A stretch of DNA of 64,000 bases from RGIG4079 sp045646905. GTDB lineage: Bacteria > Bacteroidota > Bacteroidia > Bacteroidales > Muribaculaceae. Positions 27,602-35,628 of this stretch are shown here, in pieces. Numbering within the stretch: the stretch's first letter is position 1; every line of letters starts with the position of its first letter. The notes under the pieces were generated by a model. It did no database searches. It saw nothing but the letters and a program-made list of their open reading frames with translations, and was not told the origin of the DNA. A program made the translations under genes and the position numbers. The DNA lies in the NCBI GenBank assembly GCA_045646905.1, contig JAZRLP010000018.1, positions 62,001 through 126,000 of the forward strand. The letters run 5' to 3'.

Positions 27602-28096
27602 ATGAAAAAACTACTTCTTATAGTTTTTTTAGCCACATCACTACTTGCCACCACCTCGTGCGACACCATCAACGACGACCGCATACCACCGGTTGCTGTA
27701 AATATTGAATTTTCCAACATTGGAATGTGGAACACTTATGGCGTTGCGGCAGCCCCCGACTATCGCTATTTCATCAAATCAGAACTTCGTCCGGCAGGAT
27801 TCCCCTACACCGGATTGACCTATACAGGATTTGGTGGAGTATTGCTCGTCTGCAACATCATGAACATCCCATTGGCCTATGATTTAGCATGCCCAGTTGA
27901 AGCTAATTACAACATACGCCTATATATCGACAAAGAAAAACTTCAAGCCGTGTGCCCACAATGTGGCAGCCGATATGATGTTTACGACACCCCAGGCTAC
28001 CCCATTTCAGGTCCCGCAGCCGAGAAAAAATATGGACTTCAGCAATACCATGTATTCGGCCCTAACGAATTTGGCGGCTATACCATCAGACGATAG
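27602..28096 (+). CDS. Lipoprotein with a degenerate Rieske-like domain
   Basis: The 164-residue precursor has a lipobox ending at Cys20 (LATTSC). The second half follows the order of a Rieske [2Fe-2S] domain: a first box ACPVE (Cys97) and a second box CPQCGSRYDVYDTPGYPISG (Cys118, Cys121) followed by GPA and a final strand GLQQYHVFG. Both His ligands of the classical CxH...CxxH are missing: the first box has Val, the second has Cys in place of His. Three cysteines remain, so a standard Rieske cluster is unlikely; a different metal site or a dead fold is possible. It begins 8 bp after argH. Confidence 0.65.
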   Translation: MKKLLLIVFLATSLLATTSCDTINDDRIPPVAVNIEFSNIGMWNTYGVAAAPDYRYFIKSELRPAGFPYTGLTYTGFGGVLLVCNIMNIPLAYDLACPVEANYNIRLYIDKEKLQAVCPQCGSRYDVYDTPGYPISGPAAEKKYGLQQYHVFGPNEFGGYTIRR

Positions 28097-28177
28097 ATTT
28101 TAGATGGTGTGCGAATTCCTCTCCCCATAAACATTTTGACCATTTTTATTTCAAAATCCACATCACGCAAAAAATAT

Positions 28178-28208
28178 TTTGCAGATTCAGAAAAAAGTTG
28201 TATCTTCG
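28178..28208 (+). promoter_or_regulatory. Promoter of rplU-rpmA
   Basis: TTTG (28178-28181), a 19-bp spacer and TATCTTCG (28201-28208, one mismatch to TAnnTTTG) followed by a 95-nt leader. Confidence 0.75.
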
Positions 28209-28209
28209 T

Positions 28210-28263
28210 GCGCTAATTTTCCGCAATGGGCTCAGATTAAGTAGTGTGCAATCGTTTTAGCGC
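28210..28263 (+). promoter_or_regulatory. Structured leader of rplU-rpmA
   Basis: The 5' end of the predicted transcript contains a 7-bp closing stem (GCGCTAA 28210-28216 with TTAGCGC 28257-28263) enclosing about 40 nt. Ribosomal protein operons commonly have autoregulatory leaders; binding of L21 here is only inference. Confidence 0.45.
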
Positions 28264-28302
28264 CTCGCCCAACGGATGTAACTGTAATAATTTATTTAAC
28301 AG

Positions 28303-28623
28303 ATGTACGTTATCGTAGAAATTCAAGGACAACAATTCAAAGCTGAAGCTGGAAAGTTCTTGTATGTTCACTATCTCGGCGAGCAAGTTAAAGAAGGTGA
28401 CACAGTAGAATTTGACCGTGTACTCCTCGCTGATGCCGACGGTGCAATCAAAGTTGGTGCTCCCACCGTAGAAGGAGCAAAAGTAGTTTGCGAGGTAGCA
28501 TGTCCCCTCGTAAAAGGTGAAAAAGTTATCGTCTTCAAGAAAAAAAGACGCAAAGGCTATCGCCGCAAAAACGGTCATCGCCAATATTTCACCAAAGTAG
28601 TGATTAAAGACATAGTTGCATAA
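28303..28623 (+). CDS. rplU: Ribosomal protein L21 (bL21)
   Basis: A 106-residue large-subunit protein that contacts 23S rRNA. It starts MYVIVEIQGQQFKAEAGKF and contains the conserved basic C-terminal motif KKKRRKGYRRKNGHRQ. The order rplU-rpmA is nearly universal, and rpmA follows after 20 bp. Confidence 0.97.
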   Translation: MYVIVEIQGQQFKAEAGKFLYVHYLGEQVKEGDTVEFDRVLLADADGAIKVGAPTVEGAKVVCEVACPLVKGEKVIVFKKKRRKGYRRKNGHRQYFTKVVIKDIVA

Positions 28624-28643
28624 CCCTCTAAAATCTTAAGAAA

Positions 28644-28904
28644 ATGGCACATAAGAAAGGTGTAGGTAGTTCTAAGAACGGACGCGAATCGGAAAGCAAA
28701 CGACTCGGCGTTAAGATTTTCGGTGGTCAATATGCTAAAGCCGGCAACATCATCAAGCGTCAACGTGGTACAGTTCACCACCCAGGTTTGAATGTTGGTA
28801 TGGGCAAAGATCACACTCTTTATGCTCTTGTTGACGGAACTGTACTCTTTACCGAAGGTAAAAACGGTCGTCGTTTCATCAACATCACTCCTGCTGAAGC
28901 ATAA
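28644..28904 (+). CDS. rpmA: Ribosomal protein L27 (bL27)
   Basis: The 86-residue protein begins MAHKKGVGSSKNGRES, so it lacks the cleavable N-terminal extension found in Firmicutes and its basic tail can reach the peptidyl transferase centre directly. The LGVKIFGGQ and RQRGTVHHPG motifs are typical. It is the last gene of this operon. Confidence 0.97.
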   Translation: MAHKKGVGSSKNGRESESKRLGVKIFGGQYAKAGNIIKRQRGTVHHPGLNVGMGKDHTLYALVDGTVLFTEGKNGRRFINITPAEA

Positions 28905-28935
28905 GCGACTCGCTTAATTTCAGACAAAAAATCAC

Positions 28936-28972
28936 AAAAGGCGACTTCATAAACCTTGAAGTTGCCTTTTTG
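28936..28972 (+). terminator. Terminator after rpmA
   Basis: A perfect 14-bp stem (AAAAGGCGACTTCA with TGAAGTTGCCTTTT) and a short T run. Confidence 0.9.
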
Positions 28973-29024
28973 ATTTTAACAACTTCAACTATTTAATAAT
29001 CATTAAAACACTCAATACCATCTC

Positions 29025-30500
29025 ATGAAAACAAAACACATTAGATGTATCACAATGGCTTTCGCTTCATCGCTCTTCATCATAGCGCAAGCAGCTACTC
29101 CTAGCCTAAAAATAACTCAAGGCAAAAAAGAGTCAACAACAAATGCTCAACACACCATTGTAGCCACCACCGAACCCGGCAACAAAGCATTTATAAATGG
29201 CAAAGAAGTGCACGTTTATAAAACAGGCACATTCGGTGAAGTCGTAACGCTCAATGAGGGAGATAACACCATCACAATCTCTACAAAAAATAATTCAAAC
29301 GAAACAAACACCCAAGAGATAAAAATTAATTATAAAAACATAAGCAACTCTTCGTTAGCATCTAAAGACCCTGCGGCTCAACCTAAAACCACCCCTATCA
29401 GTCCTGCCCTCAATATCAAAACTCGCCCCGATGCATACTTGCAGTTTGGCGATGGCAGTGACCGACTCGGAGGAACTAAAATGAGCTACCTTGATGCCGG
29501 AATTCCTCTAAAAGCGATTGGCCAAACAAGCAATCTCTACCTCGTGCAACTTTCCAGAAATCGCGTGGCATACATCCCTAAGGAATATGTAGCCGAAACT
29601 CTCGAACGCGCCGAAACCGACAACTCGGGCAGTTGGGCCATCAACAACATTGGAAAAACCGACCGCATCACAATTTCACTCCCCTCTCGCCATGCCTATC
29701 AATCATGGACACAACTCGACCCCACCACCATATGCGTTGACCTTTTTGGCGTAACCAACAATAGCAACTGGATTACCCAGCGTAGCGAATTAGGCATGAT
29801 TGAATATGTCGATTGGCGTCAAGTTGATTGCGATGTGCTTCGCGTCATAATCAAACTTAAAGAAAAATATTCGTGGGGATATTCTATTGGATACGAAGGT
29901 AACAGCCTTGTTATAAATGTAAAACATTGTCCGTCTCTCAACCTCAAAAACCTCACCATAGGTCTTGATGCTGGACATGGTGGCAAGTATCCCGGCGCGA
30001 TAGGCCACACCGGGCTAAAGGAAAGCTTCGTAAACCTCGACATAGTGCAACGCATCAAAAATATCCTTGAGAAAAAAGGAGCTAAAGTTATCCTATCACG
30101 CGATAGCGATGTTGACATATCAATGAGCGACCGCAAAAAGATATTCCGCGAGGCAAACGTTGACCTCATGATATCGGTTCACAACAATGCCGGAGGGTCA
30201 CCCCTCAAAGAAATGGGCACAAGCACCTACTTCAAACACATCTCTAACCGCGACCTTGCTCAATGCGTACTCAATCGCATGCTCGACCTAGGGCTACGCA
30301 ACTTCGGCCTCACAGGCAATTTCAACTTCTCGCTCAATGCCCCCACCGAGTACCCCAACCTACTCCTCGAAGCATTATTCATGAGTAGCCTCCCTGAAGA
30401 AGAGCTCCTTGCCGACCCCGACTATCGCCAACGCATAGCCGAGCAAGCCGTAAAAGGAATTGAGGACTACCTCAAACTCGTAAAACAATCAAAGAAATAA
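29025..30500 (+). CDS. N-acetylmuramoyl-L-alanine amidase (Amidase_3) with N-terminal SH3-like region
   Basis: This periplasmic enzyme cleaves the amide between muramic acid and the stem peptide. The 491-residue precursor has a signal peptide (cleaved near IAQAAT), a beta-rich region (about 25-110), an SH3-like region (about 130-195) and an AMIN-like region (about 205-300). The zinc amidase domain begins LTIGLDAGHGG (zinc His about 318) and has LKESFVNLDI (zinc Glu), SVHNNAGG (zinc His) and LLEALFMSS (catalytic Glu). It is a single-gene unit; no consensus -7 box is visible upstream. Confidence 0.9.
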   Translation: MKTKHIRCITMAFASSLFIIAQAATPSLKITQGKKESTTNAQHTIVATTEPGNKAFINGKEVHVYKTGTFGEVVTLNEGDNTITISTKNNSNETNTQEIKINYKNISNSSLASKDPAAQPKTTPISPALNIKTRPDAYLQFGDGSDRLGGTKMSYLDAGIPLKAIGQTSNLYLVQLSRNRVAYIPKEYVAETLERAETDNSGSWAINNIGKTDRITISLPSRHAYQSWTQLDPTTICVDLFGVTNNSNWITQRSELGMIEYVDWRQVDCDVLRVIIKLKEKYSWGYSIGYEGNSLVINVKHCPSLNLKNLTIGLDAGHGGKYPGAIGHTGLKESFVNLDIVQRIKNILEKKGAKVILSRDSDVDISMSDRKKIFREANVDLMISVHNNAGGSPLKEMGTSTYFKHISNRDLAQCVLNRMLDLGLRNFGLTGNFNFSLNAPTEYPNLLLEALFMSSLPEEELLADPDYRQRIAEQAVKGIEDYLKLVKQSKK

Positions 30501-30524
30501 TAGCCAACAAAACAATACCCCTTT

Positions 30525-30563
30525 ATAGTGCCGACTTGATTTTTCAAATCGGCACTATTTTTA
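30525..30563 (+). terminator. Terminator after the amidase gene
   Basis: A perfect 15-bp stem (ATAGTGCCGACTTGA with TCAAATCGGCACTAT, central A/T swap counted as mismatch) with a T-rich loop, then TTTTTA. Confidence 0.88.
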
Positions 30564-30615
30564 TCCCCTCTCACAAGCGCCTATCTGTTAAATATATGTT
30601 AAAAATCATTCCGCA

Positions 30616-30648
30616 TTTGTTTTATTAAAAACTCAATCACTAACTTTG
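30616..30648 (+). promoter_or_regulatory. Promoter of GntR/ABC locus 1
   Basis: TTTG (30616-30619), a 21-bp spacer and TAACTTTG (30641-30648). An upstream in-frame ATG at 30646 lies inside the -7 box, which rules it out as the start of the first gene. Confidence 0.85.
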
Positions 30649-30649
30649 C

Positions 30650-30673
30650 AGTGTACTATTACACTAATACACT
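30650..30673 (+). promoter_or_regulatory. Putative GntR (YtrA-type) operator of locus 1
   Basis: AGTGTA (30650-30655) is followed by TACACT at 30660-30665 and again at 30668-30673, giving AGTGTA-N4-TACACT and AGTGTA-N12-TACACT. It begins one base after the -7 box and would cover the transcription start. Bacillus YtrA is reported to use the same half-sites about 13 bp apart. The GntR gene of this operon is the natural binder. Confidence 0.65.
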
Positions 30674-30681
30674 CACACATT

Positions 30682-31536
30682 ATGATTGAAGCAAAAAATT
30701 TAACCTTTAGCTACAGCCGCAAAAAAGCGCCTGTACTTAATGATTTTTCCATCACAATTGATCGTGGGAAAATAAGCGGGCTGCTTGGCAAAAACGGAGC
30801 AGGCAAATCAACACTACTTTATCTCATCTCTGGACTACTAACGCCTCAAGATGGAGAAGTACTATTTGACGGCATCAACACACGCCGCCGATTACCTCAA
30901 ACACTTCAAGAGATTTTCATCGTCCCCGAAGAGTTTGATTTACCAGCTATCACGCTACTGGAATTCGTAGAGACCAATGCGCCACTCTACCCAAAATTCA
31001 GCATCGATGATATGACACGCTATCTACACCTATTTGACATGACATTAGAACTAAACCTCGGGGCATTATCAATGGGGGAAAAGAAAAAAGTGTATATGGC
31101 ATTTGCTCTTGCCACCAACACCTCACTTCTACTCATGGACGAACCCACCAATGGGCTTGATATCCCTGGCAAAAGTCAATTTCGCAAATTCATTGCTGCC
31201 GGAATGAACGACGACCGCAATATCATCATTTCAACACACCAAGTGCGCGACATTGACCAGCTCCTTGACCACATCATTATTATCAACAACAATGAAGTAT
31301 TGCTTAATCACAACATCAATGAGATTACCGAAAAACTCATCTTTCGAAATACCGACACCCAACAAGTAAGCCCTGATGTATTACATATCCAGGCATCGGT
31401 ATATGGTAATTCGGTAATACTTCCCAACTGCGACAACACCGAAAGTGATTTAAATCTCGAGAGTCTTTTCAATTTCGCAATCGAAAAGCCTCATATTATC
31501 AAAGAATATTTTAACCCCACAACTACACAATCATGA
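30682..31536 (+). CDS. ABC transporter ATP-binding protein (locus 1)
   Basis: The 284-residue ATPase has Walker A GKNGAGKST, signature LSMGEKKK (variant of LSGGQ), Walker B LLLMDEPTNGLD and the switch histidine in IISTHQ. A C-terminal extension of about 80 residues has no known motif. The start ATG at 30682 (MIEAKNLTFSY) is preferred to 30646 because the latter is in the promoter. It overlaps the permease gene by 4 bp (ATGA), a sign of coupled translation. YtrB/BcrA-type exporters of this kind are often linked to cell-envelope antibiotics. Confidence 0.92.
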   Translation: MIEAKNLTFSYSRKKAPVLNDFSITIDRGKISGLLGKNGAGKSTLLYLISGLLTPQDGEVLFDGINTRRRLPQTLQEIFIVPEEFDLPAITLLEFVETNAPLYPKFSIDDMTRYLHLFDMTLELNLGALSMGEKKKVYMAFALATNTSLLLMDEPTNGLDIPGKSQFRKFIAAGMNDDRNIIISTHQVRDIDQLLDHIIIINNNEVLLNHNINEITEKLIFRNTDTQQVSPDVLHIQASVYGNSVILPNCDNTESDLNLESLFNFAIEKPHIIKEYFNPTTTQS

Positions 31537-32432
31537 AATCTTTATCTAACAACATATCATTCATCCGACTCGGGTTTCTCATCAAAAAAGAACTAAAAGA
31601 ATACCGCAAAACATTCATGTTGCGATCATTCATTTTAGTTGCAGCGTTAATTCTTTTGAGCATTTTCGTCGGCACCGCACACTCCGACGATTATGCCAGA
31701 ACGCTTCAAAACATTAGGAGCAGCCACTCTCACAAATACGAAGCCGAAAACTACGAATATTACGGCGACGCACATCTTCAAGCGTTCGGTGTCCCTAATG
31801 ACGATGCAAAAAAAGTGCTATTACTCACCTTTACATTTGCCTTCCCCATTGCCATAGCATTAAGCTGTTCATTTGCATTCGAGCGAATGAACTCCAAACA
31901 AAAACGCATCTCATTTCTTATGACACCAGCCACTGTCCTTGAAAAATATTTGGCTCGACTATTAATTGTTATTCCAGGAACTTTAATCATATTCTTCCTC
32001 GGATGTTTTATAAGCGACTTTGTTAGAGTCTTACTATTTTCTATACCCTACCCATATGGAATAGTACAATTTATTGATGCCTCAGCCTTTCGTGAAATTT
32101 TCTTTGATTCAAAATCATTCTGGATAGGACCATTTCCCATCATCGCAACCCTTTCACTATTCATCTCGTCGGTGTTCACACTTGGCAGTAGCATTTGGCC
32201 CAAAGCATCATTTCTTAAAACAGCTGGTGCTTGTGCAGCATTATTCTTCTTCTATCTAATCATATTTTTAATGGTATTCCCTCGACATGGCCAACCTCTA
32301 ATCGGTGTTATCCTTGACGACCCCAATAGTGCTGCAACTTTTGTAAACACATTATTTATTCTTGCATCCATATTCAATTTCACATTGAGTTATTTTCGAC
32401 TTAAAGAGTCAGAAATAATCCAACGAATGTAA
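31533..32432 (+). CDS. ABC transporter permease (locus 1)
   Basis: The 299-residue membrane protein has about six predicted TM helices (for example ILVAALILLSIFVGTA, FTFAFPIAIALSCSFAF, LLIVIPGTLIIFFLGCF, and a C-terminal LFILASIFNFTLSYF), plus a short extracytoplasmic insertion after TM1. It is the partner of the preceding ATPase, with an ATGA overlap, and would work as a homodimer because no second permease is present. Transported compound unknown. Confidence 0.85.
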   Translation: MKSLSNNISFIRLGFLIKKELKEYRKTFMLRSFILVAALILLSIFVGTAHSDDYARTLQNIRSSHSHKYEAENYEYYGDAHLQAFGVPNDDAKKVLLLTFTFAFPIAIALSCSFAFERMNSKQKRISFLMTPATVLEKYLARLLIVIPGTLIIFFLGCFISDFVRVLLFSIPYPYGIVQFIDASAFREIFFDSKSFWIGPFPIIATLSLFISSVFTLGSSIWPKASFLKTAGACAALFFFYLIIFLMVFPRHGQPLIGVILDDPNSAATFVNTLFILASIFNFTLSYFRLKESEIIQRM

Positions 32433-32443
32433 AATTTACGCCT

Positions 32444-32815
32444 ATGAATTTCCAAGAAAATAAACCCATATTTCAGCAACTCGCCGACCGCATTTGCGAC
32501 GATATCCTACTGGGAAAATATTGCGACCACGATCGCATACCCTCGGTAAGAGAATACGCTGCGACCGTTGAAGTCAACGCCAACACCGTAATGCGCACCT
32601 ACGATTTGCTCCAAAATCTTGACATCATATATAATCGTCGAGGCATTGGTTACTTCATTAGCCCCGATGCAAAAAAGAAAATCTATAAAATGAAACAAGA
32701 ATCATTTCTCAACGACGAAATAGAATATTTCTTTCGCCAACTCCTCACACTTGGAATTGACAGCGACAAATTAGCAAACCTTTACAAAGAATATTGCAAC
32801 AACCACAAAAATTAA
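32444..32815 (+). CDS. GntR-family regulator, YtrA subfamily (locus 1)
   Basis: The 123-residue protein has the compact YtrA layout: an N-terminal winged helix (residues 1-75: KPIFQQLADRICDDILLGKY, IPSVREYAATVEVNANTVMRTYDLLQ, IYNRRGIGYFIS) and only about 45 further residues forming a small helical dimer domain. Such proteins repress their own ABC operon and are released by envelope stress. It is 11 bp after the permease, and a fitting palindrome lies at the promoter (30650-30673). Confidence 0.93.
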   Translation: MNFQENKPIFQQLADRICDDILLGKYCDHDRIPSVREYAATVEVNANTVMRTYDLLQNLDIIYNRRGIGYFISPDAKKKIYKMKQESFLNDEIEYFFRQLLTLGIDSDKLANLYKEYCNNHKN

Positions 32816-32819
32816 AAAA

Positions 32820-33443
32820 ATGAAAACTACCAGCAAAATACTACTAATAGGACTAATTGGGGCATTCATATGCATCATCGCTGTCCTCCGCCCATATAAC
32901 GCTCCATCGATTGAACTACACAACAACGATGAATTATTAGTCATTGATAGTGATTCCACAACAACTCCCATCTCTATTAATGTCAACAATATTGCCATAT
33001 ATGGCAACACCGACTATCAATATATGGGGTGTAAAGCTCGAATCATATGTTCCGACACAACTACCCCTAAAATCACTATTCCTAATGCGATTAAACAATA
33101 CATAGAAATAAAAGAGACCTCCGACTCGCTCATTATAACATCTAACTTTCCTATGTCAGACGACAAACCTATGATGAGAAGCATCTTTGAGGAATCTTGC
33201 ATCTACATCTTCACCAAAAAACCTAGTTACATATTCAATAAATCAAAAATCAACACCACTATATGCGATCTTCAAACCGACACATTTGCTATTTCGGGCG
33301 AGGATATCGATTTCAATAATTGCAAAATAAACCACTTAAATTGCACATACGGCAGCAATCCTTCTTTCTACAAAACAGATATTGGCTCAATATCCGCTCT
33401 TGAGACACCCGAGCTATGGAGCATTTATTGGGCAAATTATTAA
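32820..33443 (+). CDS. Membrane-anchored hypothetical protein at the end of locus 1
   Basis: The 207-residue protein starts 4 bp after the GntR stop. One N-terminal hydrophobic helix (KILLIGLIGAFICIIAVL) anchors a predicted beta-rich extracytoplasmic part. Short strands with repeated polar turns (ITIPNAIKQYIEIKETSDSLIITS, LQTDTFAISGEDIDFNNCKINHL) recall the stacked strands of DUF2807-type adhesin-like domains, but the match is weak. Its position suggests a role together with the ABC exporter. I do not recognise the family with confidence. Confidence 0.6.
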   Translation: MKTTSKILLIGLIGAFICIIAVLRPYNAPSIELHNNDELLVIDSDSTTTPISINVNNIAIYGNTDYQYMGCKARIICSDTTTPKITIPNAIKQYIEIKETSDSLIITSNFPMSDDKPMMRSIFEESCIYIFTKKPSYIFNKSKINTTICDLQTDTFAISGEDIDFNNCKINHLNCTYGSNPSFYKTDIGSISALETPELWSIYWANY

Positions 33444-33466
33444 ATACTACTAATACTCTTATATCA

Positions 33467-33503
33467 AATAGGTGTATCCAATGATTGATACACCTATTTT
33501 TAT
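33467..33503 (+). terminator. Terminator of GntR/ABC locus 1
   Basis: A 12-bp stem (AATAGGTGTATC with GATACACCTATT) with an 8-nt loop, then TTTTATT. Confidence 0.9.
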
Positions 33504-33648
33504 TTATTTTCCCCACTAAATTATCGCAAACACACATTATAATTCCCACCCAACTAAATTTAATCGGCACACAAATCTTATAAATTGCCTCTATCCTCAC
33601 TCCTCGCACACCATCATTGCTTTACATTAAAACTTTTTTCTTAAATTC

Positions 33649-33680
33649 TTTGATTATAAGCAAATAAATTCGTACCTTTG
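33649..33680 (+). promoter_or_regulatory. Promoter of the rplM-rpsI operon
   Basis: TTTG (33649-33652), a 20-bp spacer and TACCTTTG (33673-33680), followed by CAG. This is a full consensus promoter, as expected for ribosomal genes. Confidence 0.88.
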
Positions 33681-33686
33681 CAGTCC

Positions 33687-33792
33687 GATTATGTCCAATT
33701 AATAACCCCGACATGTCAATATGACGATACTTCTGGCCGAGTATCGGCATTTTTGCGGTCATTTTATTTAACTATTAATCAAACATTTAAAC
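33687..33792 (+). promoter_or_regulatory. rplM leader with attenuator-like hairpin
   Basis: The 110-nt leader contains CGATACT (33725-33731) pairing with AGTATCG (33740-33746), followed closely by a T run (33750-33754) like a terminator. An alternative stem GCCG (33736-33739) with CGGC (33745-33748) cannot form at the same time. This suggests autoregulation, perhaps by L13; that is inference. Confidence 0.5.
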
Positions 33793-34272
33793 GTGGATAC
33801 TTTAAGTTACAAAACCGTATCTCCTAACGCTCAAAGCGTAAATCGCGAATGGGTCGTTATCGATGCAACTGACCAAGTTCTTGGTCGTCTTTGCGCTAAA
33901 GTTGCGAAAATTCTTCGTGGCAAGCACAAACCATCATATTCTCCAAACGTAGAATGTGGTGACAATGTAATCATCATCAATGCCGAAAAAGTAGTTCTTA
34001 CTGGCAAAAAGATGACTGACAAAACTTACCTCCGTTACACTGGCTATCCAGGTGGTCAACGCGAAGCTACTCCTGAAATTCTTATCAAAAAGTCTTTCAA
34101 CAAACACATCAAACCAGGATACCACCCATTGTATCTTCAAGTGATGAAAGGTATGCTTCCTAAAAATCGTCTTGGTCGTCGCATTATTGGCAACCTTCAT
34201 GTATATAACGGACCAGAGCATCCTCATGCAGCTCAAAACCCAAAAGTAATTGACCTCAACACAATTAAATAA
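33793..34272 (+). CDS. rplM: Ribosomal protein L13 (uL13)
   Basis: The 159-residue protein includes the conserved WVVIDATDQVLGRLCAKVAK, the GDNVIIINAEKVVLTGKK segment and MLPKNRLGRR. The start is a GTG at 33793 (MDTLSYKTVSPN), which matches the usual N-terminus of Bacteroidetes L13; no ATG is available upstream in frame. The order rplM-rpsI-rpsB-tsf is common in this phylum. Confidence 0.96.
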   Translation: MDTLSYKTVSPNAQSVNREWVVIDATDQVLGRLCAKVAKILRGKHKPSYSPNVECGDNVIIINAEKVVLTGKKMTDKTYLRYTGYPGGQREATPEILIKKSFNKHIKPGYHPLYLQVMKGMLPKNRLGRRIIGNLHVYNGPEHPHAAQNPKVIDLNTIK

Positions 34273-34279
34273 TTGAAGT

Positions 34280-34702
34280 ATGGAAACAGTTAACGCAGTA
34301 GGCCGTCGTAAGGCCGCCATCGCACGAGTAATCGTTAAAGAAGGCAATGGTACAATCACCATTAACAAGCGACCAATCGAAGTATATTTCCCTTCTTCTA
34401 TACTTCAATATATCGTAAAACAACCACTTTTGACTCTTGATGTAGTTGAAAAATATGACATCAATGTAAATCTTGATGGTGGTGGTTACAAAGGACAAGC
34501 TGAAGCACTTCGTCTTGCTATCGCTCGTGCTCTTGTAAAAATCAATCCCGAAGACAAACCAGCTTTACGCGCTGAAGGTTTCATGACCCGCGACCCTCGT
34601 TCAGTAGAACGCAAAAAACCTGGTCAACCAAAAGCTCGCAAACGCTTCCAATTCTCAAAACGTGAATATTTTTGGTGCGTTATTCACACCAATATATTAT
34701 AG
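34280..34702 (+). CDS. rpsI: Ribosomal protein S9 (uS9) with a 12-residue C-terminal extension
   Basis: The 140-residue protein starts METVNAVGRRKAAIARV and includes the basic tail KKPGQPKARKRFQFSKR. In nearly all bacteria S9 ends at this SKR, whose last Arg reaches the P-site tRNA anticodon stem. Here the frame continues for EYFWCVIHTNIL (34664-34699) before TAG. One added base after CGT (34661-34663) would create TGA at once. The extra codons coincide with a strong hairpin (GGTG 34674-34677 with CACC 34687-34690 and flanking AT pairs) that looks like ordinary intergenic RNA. A lost stop codon or a base-level sequence error are both possible. Confidence 0.93.
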   Translation: METVNAVGRRKAAIARVIVKEGNGTITINKRPIEVYFPSSILQYIVKQPLLTLDVVEKYDINVNLDGGGYKGQAEALRLAIARALVKINPEDKPALRAEGFMTRDPRSVERKKPGQPKARKRFQFSKREYFWCVIHTNIL

Positions 34703-34790
34703 AGTGTTTAGTATCTAAATCTTTGAGATGGACACGTTCCCTACTCACTGATTGTAATTATTAAGAACGTAAACAACATTATTAAAAAAA

Positions 34791-35588
34791 ATGTCAACAC
34801 CTACATTTGAACAACTTCTCGAAGCAGGTTGCCATTTCGGTCACCTTAAAAGAAAATGGAATCCTGCTATGGCTCCTTACATCTTCATGGAGCGCAATGG
34901 TATCCACATTATCGACCTCTACAAGACTGTAGCTAAAGTTGAAGAAGCTGCTGCAGCTCTTAAGAGCATAGCTAAATCAGGCAAAAAAGTGCTTTTCGTT
35001 GCTACTAAAAAGCAAGCTAAACAAGTTATTGCCGACAAAGCAAACTCAGTTGGTATGCCTTACGTTATTGAACGTTGGCCAGGCGGTATGCTTACCAACT
35101 TTACAACTATCCGCAAGGCTGTTAAGAAAATGACTGCTATCGACAAAATGATTAAAGATGGCACTTTTGACAACCTTTCAAAACGCGAAAAACTTCAAGT
35201 AACTCGTCAACGCGCTAAACTTGAAAAGACTCTTGGTTCAATCGCTGACCTCAACCGTCTTCCATCAGCTCTTTTCGTTGTTGACGTAATGAAAGAACAC
35301 ATCGCTGTTGCTGAAGCTAATCGTCTTGGTATCCCCGTATTTGCTATGGTAGATACTAACTCTGATCCTTCAAACATTGATTTCGTTATCCCTGCTAACG
35401 ATGATGCTTCAAAATCAATTGAAATCATCCTCGACACTGTATGTTCAGCTATGGCAGAAGGTATCGAAGAACGCAAAGCTGAAAAAGTTGACACTGTAGC
35501 TGCTGGTGAAGGCGAAGTTGCACCTGCTCCTAAAAAAGGTCGTTCTCGCATCAACAGAACTAAAGAAGCTACAACTGAAGAAGCTTAA
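34791..35588 (+). CDS. rpsB: Ribosomal protein S2 (uS2)
   Basis: The 265-residue small-subunit protein starts MSTPTFEQLLEAGCHFGHLKRKWNPAMAPYIF and has the typical coiled coil and the signature PSALFVVDVMKEHIAVAEANRLGIP. The C-terminal tail after about residue 235 is Lys/Ala/Glu-rich and probably disordered. An 88-bp AT-rich leader separates it from rpsI, and tsf follows after 40 bp, as in most bacteria. Confidence 0.97.
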   Translation: MSTPTFEQLLEAGCHFGHLKRKWNPAMAPYIFMERNGIHIIDLYKTVAKVEEAAAALKSIAKSGKKVLFVATKKQAKQVIADKANSVGMPYVIERWPGGMLTNFTTIRKAVKKMTAIDKMIKDGTFDNLSKREKLQVTRQRAKLEKTLGSIADLNRLPSALFVVDVMKEHIAVAEANRLGIPVFAMVDTNSDPSNIDFVIPANDDASKSIEIILDTVCSAMAEGIEERKAEKVDTVAAGEGEVAPAPKKGRSRINRTKEATTEEA

Positions 35589-35628
35589 TTAAAAACATTT
35601 ATTAATCGACATTAAAACTATCACAGAT

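Noticed and set aside
30646..30681. Longer start for the locus 1 ATPase (12 extra residues)
   Set aside because: That ATG overlaps the -7 box TAACTTTG and the extension covers the palindromic operator.
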